7,556 bases of DNA, from NCBI GenBank assembly GCA_016649475.1, contig JAENXP010000090.1, forward strand, positions 1 through 7,556, read 5' to 3'. This document shows positions 1 to 4,511 of the stretch, piece after piece. The stretch's first letter is position 1; each line of letters opens with the position of its first letter. Position numbers and translations under genes: made by a program. The stretch is from Burkholderiales bacterium. Lineage in GTDB: Bacteria > Pseudomonadota > Gammaproteobacteria > Burkholderiales > SG8-39. Below the pieces are notes generated by a model. It saw only the letters and a list, made by a program, of their open reading frames with translations, made no database searches and was not told the origin of the DNA.

Positions 1-1
1 C

Positions 2-988
2 CTGCTGGCCGCGGTGGCTTTTGCCGCCGCCATGGGCCTGTTCCTGACGGTCATGGCGGTCGCATTGCTGCGCACGCCGGCGCGCGGCATGCCCATACAT
101 GTATTGCGCCTCGCGGTAATGGGCTTGCTCGTGACGGTCGTGCTCGGCGTGACCCTCGCCGCCACGCTCGGCATGCAGGAGAGCCTGCAATCGGTCTGGT
201 CACTGTTGACGCTGATCAACGTCCATGTCGCCTGGGGTCTCGCCGGCTGGGCCCTGATGCTGGTGATCGGCGTGTCCTATCTGGTGGTGCCGATGTTTCA
301 GCTCACGCCGGCCTATCCGGTGTGGTTCACGCGCCTCTTGCCTGCGGGCCTGTTGCTGGTGCTGTGTCTGTGGTCGCTGCAACTGCTGCCCGGCCTGGCC
401 GGCGCGCAGGCCTGGCAGTCGGGCGTGGCAATCGCGGGCGTGCTGCTCGCCGGGCTTTACGCCGTCGCCACGCTGTGGCTGCAAGCGCGCCGGCGGCGGC
501 GCCAGGCCGATGTCACCTTGATTTTCTGGCGCGGCGCCATGGTGTCGCTGCTCGCCTTCGCTGTTTCCTGGCTGGCGTTCGAGGCGCTGCCGCAGTTCGG
601 AAATCATGCGCGCGCGCCGCTGTGGCTGGGCGTGCTCGCCCTGCCCGGGGTGTTCCTGTCGGTGATCATGGGCATGTTGTACAAGATCATGCCCTTCCTC
701 AACTGGCTGCACCTGCAGCGCCAGGGCGGCACGGCGATGCCGCCGCCCAATATGAAGCAGATGATTCCCGAAGGCGCCATGCGCGGCCAGATGCGGCTGC
801 ATTTCGCAGCCCTCGCGCTGCTGCTCGCGGCTGTGCTGTGGCCGGGGCTGGCGCTGCCGGCGGGCCTTGCGTTCACTGCCTCCTGCCTCTGGCTGGAATG
901 GAACCTGGTCGGCGCCGCGCGCGTGTACACGCGCTTTCGCGACAGGATCCGCGCCGCCGCCAAGTCCGCAGCGTCAGCCCAGCCCTGA
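2..988 (+). CDS. Polytopic membrane protein, NnrS/heme-copper-oxidase-like, function unknown (5' partial)
   Basis: The reading frame is already open at the left edge, so the true start lies upstream; the GTG at 14 is only the first start-like codon in the window. The visible 324 residues from that GTG are very hydrophobic, with about eight or nine membrane-spanning stretches and short basic loops (an Arg-rich loop near residues 157-163 and a basic C-terminus), so this is an inner-membrane protein. Histidines sit in or beside membrane segments: NVHVAWG at residues 69-75 (His71), and MLYKIMPFLNWLHL ending at His233. Such patterns are reminiscent of NnrS-like or cytochrome-oxidase-subunit-I-like uncharacterised proteins of betaproteobacteria; that resemblance is from memory of motifs and is tentative. 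It could equally be an unrelated permease-like protein. A 91-base gap containing a promoter-like region separates it from the operon downstream, so it probably belongs to a different transcription unit. No clear terminator follows its TGA. Confidence 0.7.
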   Translation: MLAAVAFAAAMGLFLTVMAVALLRTPARGMPIHVLRLAVMGLLVTVVLGVTLAATLGMQESLQSVWSLLTLINVHVAWGLAGWALMLVIGVSYLVVPMFQLTPAYPVWFTRLLPAGLLLVLCLWSLQLLPGLAGAQAWQSGVAIAGVLLAGLYAVATLWLQARRRRRQADVTLIFWRGAMVSLLAFAVSWLAFEALPQFGNHARAPLWLGVLALPGVFLSVIMGMLYKIMPFLNWLHLQRQGGTAMPPPNMKQMIPEGAMRGQMRLHFAALALLLAAVLWPGLALPAGLAFTASCLWLEWNLVGAARVYTRFRDRIRAAAKSAASAQP

Positions 989-1022
989 TTCCTGATTCGA
1001 TAGTTGACAAGCCTCCCCATCA

Positions 1023-1058
1023 TTGCGACCATGTCCGGACATTAGGATATAGTCGCAA
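1023..1058 (+). promoter_or_regulatory. Candidate promoter/operator region of the catabolic operon
   Basis: In the 91-base gap before the hydratase gene, TATAGT (1048-1053) is a good sigma70 -10 box. A weak -35 candidate TTGCGA (1023-1028) lies 19 bases upstream, a long spacing. TTGCGAC (1023-1029) and GTCGCAA (1052-1058) form a perfect 7-bp inverted repeat that overlaps both promoter elements. Inside it is the palindrome annotated separately. The arrangement suits a repressor that occludes RNA polymerase. The outer repeat and the inner palindrome are not concentric (centres about 4 bases apart), so they may be two separate signals. The promoter call is inference; no start site is visible directly. 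Confidence 0.45.
1031..1042. promoter_or_regulatory. Perfect 12-bp palindrome, candidate GntR operator
   Basis: ATGTCCGGACAT reads the same on both strands and lies between the candidate -35 and -10 boxes. HutC-subfamily GntR regulators commonly bind short palindromes with GT at one end and AC at the other; GTCCGGAC fits that outer pattern. The obvious candidate ligand is the GntR/UTRA protein encoded at 5699-6469 in the same operon, which would make this autoregulation. The pairing of protein and site is inference. Confidence 0.5.
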
Positions 1059-1067
1059 CAACTCCCT

Positions 1068-1072
1068 GGGAG
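1068..1072 (+). promoter_or_regulatory. Ribosome binding site of the MaoC hydratase gene
   Basis: GGGAG lies 7 bases before the ATG at 1080, a normal Shine-Dalgarno spacing that supports this start. Confidence 0.65.
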
Positions 1073-1079
1073 CACAGCA

Positions 1080-1601
1080 ATGGCCGAAACGACCGCCCCC
1101 GCCCGCTACCGCGCGAGCCTTGGGCGCTACCTCGACGACTTCGTCGTCGGCGACGTCTACGAGCATTTCCCCGGCAGGACCATCACGGCGGCGGACAACA
1201 TCCAGTTCTCGCTCCTCACCATGAACAATCACCCGCTGCACTGCGATCACGCCTACGCCGCCAGGAGCGAGTTCGGCAAGCCGCTGGTGAACAGCGGCCT
1301 GACGCTGGCGATCGTGCTCGGGATGACGGTAGCCGACGTCAGCGGCAAGGCGATCGCGAATCTGGGCTGGACCGACATCAAGCTCGTCGCGCCGGTATTT
1401 CCCGAAGACACGGTCTACGCCGAGAGCGAAGTGCTCGAAAAGCGCGAATCGAAATCGCGCCCGACGCAGGGCATCGTCACCGTGCGCACCATCGGCAAGA
1501 AGGCCGACGGAACCGTATTCATGTCCTTCGTGCGCTCGGTGCTCATCCCCAAGCGCGGACATGGCGTGCAGGATCGTATCCAGGAACCCGCTGCAAAATG
1601 A
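1080..1601 (+). CDS. MaoC-family (hotdog-fold) acyl-CoA hydratase
   Basis: This 173-residue protein has the single-hotdog MaoC layout, and its length is typical for the single-domain forms. It would add water to, or remove it from, an enoyl-CoA/3-hydroxyacyl-CoA in the cytoplasm. The active-site stretch is at residues 43-56 (FSLLTMNNHPLHCD). It aligns with the R-hydratase motif GDxNPLH: the catalytic His is His54, but the usual Asp is Asn49 and the usual Asn is His51. The conserved-looking GKPLVNSGLTLAI (66-78) and VSGKAIANLGW (87-97) follow. As I remember it, this form resembles the small MaoC protein beside the acyl-CoA dehydrogenase and CitE-like genes of the mycobacterial leucine-catabolism cluster, and in role the itaconyl-/mesaconyl-CoA hydratases. 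It is the first gene of the operon, preceded by a promoter-like region and a good Shine-Dalgarno site. Its stop codon lies within a strong hairpin. The exact substrate is not readable from sequence. Confidence 0.9.
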   Translation: MAETTAPARYRASLGRYLDDFVVGDVYEHFPGRTITAADNIQFSLLTMNNHPLHCDHAYAARSEFGKPLVNSGLTLAIVLGMTVADVSGKAIANLGWTDIKLVAPVFPEDTVYAESEVLEKRESKSRPTQGIVTVRTIGKKADGTVFMSFVRSVLIPKRGHGVQDRIQEPAAK

Positions 1602-1614
1602 ATTTTGCAGCGGG
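1587..1614 (+). terminator. Strong stem-loop spanning the MaoC stop codon (terminator-like or mRNA-stabilising)
   Basis: The left arm CCCGCTGCAAAAT (1587-1599) and right arm ATTTTGCAGCGGG (1602-1614) are perfect reverse complements separated by only 2 bases; in RNA the AT pairs nearest the loop would open. The TGA stop (1599-1601) sits at the apex. No T-tract follows the right arm (CCGATATAGG comes next), so classical intrinsic termination on the + strand is weak. On the opposite strand the structure would be equally stable. A partial terminator or a 3'-end barrier setting relative expression of the first gene are both plausible. Confidence 0.45.
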
Positions 1615-1671
1615 CCGATATAGGGGAGCGTGAGGGGCCTTGTCCCTACACATCGAAACCACTCCTGAGTA

Positions 1672-1688
1672 CGGTCACGCGCTGACCG
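1672..1688. promoter_or_regulatory. 6-bp inverted repeat in the maoC-prpD spacer
   Basis: CGGTCA and TGACCG flank CGCGC, giving a perfect 6-bp inverted repeat 55 bases before the MmgE/PrpD start. The rest of this 142-base gap (1602-1743) holds the right arm of the stop-codon hairpin, a weak AGGGG/TCCCT stem (1633-1647) and the Shine-Dalgarno site. I see no convincing -35/-10 pair. The repeat could be a protein-binding site or a small RNA hairpin; no function can be assigned. Confidence 0.3.
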
Positions 1689-1730
1689 AGCCCCTTCCCT
1701 GCATTCGTCGGTGCAGATTCAGCCAGCCAG

Positions 1731-1736
1731 AAAGGA
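1731..1736 (+). promoter_or_regulatory. Ribosome binding site fixing the MmgE/PrpD start
   Basis: AAAGGA lies 7 bases before the ATG at 1744. This favours that ATG over the in-frame GTG at 1711, which has no comparable site. Confidence 0.75.
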
Positions 1737-1743
1737 CGCCACC

Positions 1744-3183
1744 ATGAACGACATGCTCCTGTCCACCGGTACCGCGCCCGCAGCGGCGGCGCAAGGCGAG
1801 ACCATCGCCGCGACGCTCGCGGCCTTCGCCGGGAACCTGGACCTCGAGGCGATACCCGCCGCGGTGATCGAACGCGCGAAGCACCTCATACTCGATGCCG
1901 TGGGCATTGCACACGCCTCCACCGGCTACGAGTTCGCGCGGCGCTCGCTCGCGGCCGCCGCCGAACTCTCCGCGGGCGCGGGCGACATGCCGGTGATAGC
2001 GATGCCTGCGCGGCTGCAGTTGCGCGATGCGATGCTGCTCAACGGCATCCTCGTGCACGGCCTGGATTACGACGACACCCATGTACAGGGCGTGGTGCAT
2101 GCGACCGCGTCCTGTTTTCCGTGCGCGCTCGGCGTGGCCGCGCATGCCGGTGTCGACGGCAAGGCCCTGCTCGCCGCCTACGTGGTCGGCGTAGAGGCGG
2201 CCGCGCGCCTGGGCGCGGTCGCGAAGGGCGGCTTCCACCAGGTCGGATTCCACCCCACGGGACTGGTCGGCGCCTTCGCTGCGGCCCTGGTCGCGGGGCG
2301 ACTGCTCGGTCTCGACGCGCAGCAACTCGCCATGGCGCAGGGCATCGCACTGAGCGCCGCCTCCGGGAGCCTCGAGTTCCTCAACGACGGCGCCTGGACC
2401 AAGCGCATGCATCCGGGCTGGGCCGGGGTGGCAGGCTATACCGCCGCCACGCTCGCGCGCCACGGTTTCGTCGGGCCGCGCGAGACTTACGAGGGCCGCT
2501 TCGGTCTGTACGCGAGCCATCTCGGCCAGTACGCGAAGGACATGGATCTCGCACTCGCCACCGCCGGCCTGGGCGAGACCTGGGAGCTGGCCAGGGTCGC
2601 GGTGAAGCCCATGCCCGCCTGCCACTTTACCCACGCCTGCGCCGACGCGGCCGCGATCCTGCGCGCCAGGCATGGACTCAAACCTGCAGACATCCGCTCG
2701 GTGCGTGCCCTCGTCCCGAAGGAAGTGATAAAGACGGTGTGCGAGCCGGTCGCCACCAAGAAACACCCGCAGAACAGCTACGACGCGCAGTTCAGCATTC
2801 CCTACATCGTCGCTACGGCGCTCGCCCGCGGCAGCTTCGGTCTCGCGCACCTCGAAGACGCGGCGCTCGCCGACGCGGACGTGCTGGCACTGGCACAGCG
2901 GGTGGAATACGAAGCCGACCCCGCTTCCCCGTTCCCGAAATACTTTTCGGGCGAGGTCGTCGTCACCACTCACGACGGCCGCGAACTGCGCCAGCGCGAG
3001 GAAATAAACCGCGGCGCCGCCGACCGGCCGATCAGCAACGAAGAGATCGTAAAGAAATTCATGGACAACGCCGGGCTCGTCCTGCCGGCTACACGTGCCG
3101 CCCAGATCCGCGACCTGGTGCTGGCAATGGACCAGGGTATGCAGGCGCGCGACCTCGCCGAAGGCCTGGCCGCGCGCGGCTGA
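1744..3183 (+). CDS. MmgE/PrpD family protein (2-methylcitrate dehydratase / cis-aconitate decarboxylase superfamily)
   Basis: At 479 residues it is full length for MmgE/PrpD, a superfamily that includes 2-methylcitrate dehydratase and cis-aconitate decarboxylase (ACOD1/IRG1), as well as many members of unknown substrate. Family landmarks are LDAVG near residue 50, GLDYDDTH with Asp108 and Thr112 followed by His119, GFHPTG with His170, WTKRMHPG with Lys220 and His223, and CHFTHAC at 293-299. The Asp, Thr, His, His and Lys positions correspond to the ACOD1 active-site set (Asp93, Thr97, His103, His159, Lys207), but the first His is one residue further from the Thr than in ACOD1. This is the spacing common in bacterial PrpD relatives, so decarboxylase activity cannot be assumed. 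It is a soluble cytoplasmic enzyme acting on a free di- or tricarboxylate. It lies 142 bases after the hydratase gene and 34 bases before the dehydrogenase gene. The family call is firm; the substrate is unknown. Confidence 0.93.
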   Translation: MNDMLLSTGTAPAAAAQGETIAATLAAFAGNLDLEAIPAAVIERAKHLILDAVGIAHASTGYEFARRSLAAAAELSAGAGDMPVIAMPARLQLRDAMLLNGILVHGLDYDDTHVQGVVHATASCFPCALGVAAHAGVDGKALLAAYVVGVEAAARLGAVAKGGFHQVGFHPTGLVGAFAAALVAGRLLGLDAQQLAMAQGIALSAASGSLEFLNDGAWTKRMHPGWAGVAGYTAATLARHGFVGPRETYEGRFGLYASHLGQYAKDMDLALATAGLGETWELARVAVKPMPACHFTHACADAAAILRARHGLKPADIRSVRALVPKEVIKTVCEPVATKKHPQNSYDAQFSIPYIVATALARGSFGLAHLEDAALADADVLALAQRVEYEADPASPFPKYFSGEVVVTTHDGRELRQREEINRGAADRPISNEEIVKKFMDNAGLVLPATRAAQIRDLVLAMDQGMQARDLAEGLAARG

Positions 3184-3203
3184 ACGCTATCCCTCAAAAA
3201 AGC

Positions 3204-3210
3204 GAAAGGA
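3204..3210 (+). promoter_or_regulatory. Ribosome binding site fixing the GTG start of the acyl-CoA dehydrogenase
   Basis: GAAAGGA lies 7 bases before GTG at 3218. The frame is open further upstream to 3095, but that extension overlaps the MmgE/PrpD gene and is not homologous in character to dehydrogenase N-termini. Confidence 0.75.
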
Positions 3211-3217
3211 AACTATC

Positions 3218-4372
3218 GTGACACCGGAACAGCAGGAAAGCGAACAGATGGTTCTAGACTCGGTCGACAGGTTCCTGGAAGCCGAGGTGCGGCCGAACGC
3301 CCATCGTCTGGAGCAGGCCGACGAGTACCCGCAGGACATCGTGGACAAGATGAAGGAGCTGGGCCTGTTCGGCTGCATCATCGACCCAGCGTACGGGGGC
3401 ATCGGCCTTTCCACGCTGACTTACGCGAAAATCGTCGAGCGCATGGCGGCGGTGTGGATGAGCGTCTCCGGCATCATCAACTCGCACCTGATCATGGCCA
3501 CGGCGGTGCAGCGCAGCGGAACGGAGGCGCAGAAGCGCCACTACCTGCCCAAATTCGCCACCGGGGAACTGCGCGGCGGCGTGGGACTCACCGAACCGGA
3601 CGCCGGCACCGACCTGCAGGCGATACGCACCGTTGCCGTTCGCGACGGCGACCACTACATCGTGAACGGCGCCAAGACCTGGATTACCAACAGCATGTAC
3701 GGCAATACCCTCGCGCTGCTGGTGAAGACCGATCCGCAGGCACAGCCGCGGCACAAGGGCATGAGTCTGTTCATCGCCGAAAAGGGACCCGGCTTCAAGG
3801 TGACGAGGAAGCTGGGGAAGCTGGGCTATCGTGGCATCGACACCTGCGAGCTGGTGTTCGAGGACTATCGCATTCCCGCCGACTGCCTCATCGGCGGCGT
3901 CGAAGGCAGGGGTTTGCAGCAGGTGCTTTCTGGCCTGGAGCTCGGCCGCATCAACGTGGCGGCGCGCGGGGTGGGCGTGGCGCGCGCGGCGCTGCAGGAT
4001 GCGACCGCCTACGCGCAGACGCGCAAGACCTTCGGCAAGCCCATCTGCGAGCACCAGGCGATCCAGCTCAAGCTAGGCGAAATGGCCACGCGCGCAGAAG
4101 CCGCGCGGCTGCTGGTGGAATCGGCGGCCAAAGCCTACGATCGCGGCGAGCGCTGCGACATGGAAGCGGGGATGGCCAAGTACTTCGCCACCGAAGCGGC
4201 GATGGATAACGCGCTCGAGTGCATGCGCATCCATGGCGGCTACGGTTACTCGACGGAGTACAACGTCGAGCGCTACTACCGCGACGCGCCGCTGCTGCTC
4301 ATCGGCGAGGGCACCAACGAAATGCAGCGCATCATCATCGCCAAGCAACTCATCGAGCGCAATCCGGCATGA
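3218..4372 (+). CDS. Acyl-CoA dehydrogenase (FAD-dependent)
   Basis: The GTG-started product has 384 residues, the standard length of short-chain acyl-CoA dehydrogenases. These oxidise an acyl-CoA to the 2,3-enoyl-CoA and pass electrons to ETF. The helical N-domain covers about 1-120. Family signature 1 is GLTEPDAGTD at 123-132, starting the beta domain and FAD/substrate site. The C-terminal helical domain has the RKTFGKPI flavin-side motif and the second signature, IHGGYGYSTEYNVERYYRD, from residue 338. The catalytic base is Glu364 in GEGTNEMQR, aligning with Glu376 of medium-chain acyl-CoA dehydrogenase. Arg337 occupies a place that is often Gln in the family. The protein is too short for the roughly 550-residue methylsuccinyl-CoA dehydrogenase type, so chain or branch specificity is open. 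It stands 34 bases after the MmgE/PrpD gene with its own Shine-Dalgarno site, and its TGA overlaps the first ATG of the repeat region that follows. Confidence 0.95.
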   Translation: MTPEQQESEQMVLDSVDRFLEAEVRPNAHRLEQADEYPQDIVDKMKELGLFGCIIDPAYGGIGLSTLTYAKIVERMAAVWMSVSGIINSHLIMATAVQRSGTEAQKRHYLPKFATGELRGGVGLTEPDAGTDLQAIRTVAVRDGDHYIVNGAKTWITNSMYGNTLALLVKTDPQAQPRHKGMSLFIAEKGPGFKVTRKLGKLGYRGIDTCELVFEDYRIPADCLIGGVEGRGLQQVLSGLELGRINVAARGVGVARAALQDATAYAQTRKTFGKPICEHQAIQLKLGEMATRAEAARLLVESAAKAYDRGERCDMEAGMAKYFATEAAMDNALECMRIHGGYGYSTEYNVERYYRDAPLLLIGEGTNEMQRIIIAKQLIERNPA

Positions 4373-4391
4373 GCCCGACGGGCCGCCCCCT

Positions 4392-4416
4392 AGGGCCGCA
4401 TTTTCGATACGGTCCT
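4392..4416 (+). other. Stem-loop in repeat copy 1
   Basis: AGGGCCG (4392-4398) pairs with CGGTCCT (4410-4416), including one G-T wobble, around an 11-base loop. The equivalent structure occurs in copy 2. It could affect mRNA processing or ribosome access between the two enzyme genes. Confidence 0.4.
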
Positions 4417-4462
4417 GACGCGAAGCGACAAGGTAGTCCAGTGAGGCCGACGGGCCGGCCCG

Positions 4463-4487
4463 AGGGCCGCATTTTCGATACGGTCTT
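4463..4487 (+). other. Stem-loop in repeat copy 2
   Basis: AGGGCCG (4463-4469) pairs with CGGTCTT (4481-4487) around an 11-base loop identical to that of copy 1. The single C-to-T difference within the stem changes a G-C to a G-T pair, so pairing is kept. Confidence 0.4.
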
Positions 4488-4500
4488 GGCGCGCAGCGAC

Positions 4501-4505
4501 AAGGT
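4501..4505 (+). promoter_or_regulatory. Ribosome binding site of the CoA-transferase, carried within repeat copy 2
   Basis: AAGGT lies 6 bases before the ATG at 4512. The same AAGGT lies at the matching place in copy 1, ahead of a GTG at 4441, so the translation start region itself has been duplicated. Confidence 0.55.
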
Positions 4506-4511
4506 AATCCA

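Larger units (their letters stand above)
4369..4511 (+). repeat. Tandem 72/71-bp imperfect direct repeat between dehydrogenase and CoA-transferase genes
   Basis: Copy 1 is 4369-4440 and copy 2 is 4441-4511. By hand alignment they differ by about eight substitutions and one single-base indel, so they are roughly 88% alike. Each begins with RTGAG, carries CCGACGGGCCG and GGGCCGCATTTTCGATACGG, and ends with ACAAGGTA then RTCCA. The base after copy 2 starts another ATGAG, which is the start of the CoA-transferase gene. Copy 1 therefore begins with the dehydrogenase's stop overlap, copy 2 with GTGAG, and the next gene with ATGAG. Copy 1 contains the 8-base palindrome CCCTAGGG and copy 2 the 10-base palindrome GGGCCGGCCC. 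The divergence shows the duplication is not recent. I recognise no known repeat family and see no further copy in the window. Confidence 0.9.

Noticed and set aside
985..998. Adjacent CTGATTC direct repeats at the end of the membrane protein gene
   Set aside because: The unit is only 7 bases and appears once in tandem over a stop codon; it is easily chance and has no further context.
1004..1009. Consensus TTGACA as a -35 box
   Set aside because: No acceptable -10 box occurs 16-18 bases downstream (the bases at 1027-1032 read GACCAT), and the good TATAGT is too far away at 38 bases.
1711..1743. Upstream GTG start extending the MmgE/PrpD protein by 11 residues
   Set aside because: The ATG at 1744 has AAAGGA at ideal spacing, while the GTG at 1711 has none.
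1675..2973. A 432-codon open frame on the minus strand
   Set aside because: It is antisense to the well-supported MmgE/PrpD gene, has a low-complexity composition and lacks a Shine-Dalgarno site or family motif.
3095..3217. Upstream ATG start extending the acyl-CoA dehydrogenase by 41 residues
   Set aside because: The extension overlaps the MmgE/PrpD gene in another frame. The GTG at 3218 has a good Shine-Dalgarno site and gives the normal family length.
2121..3221. A 366-codon + strand frame inside the MmgE/PrpD gene
   Set aside because: It is an out-of-frame, extremely Arg-rich shadow with no homology-like motif.
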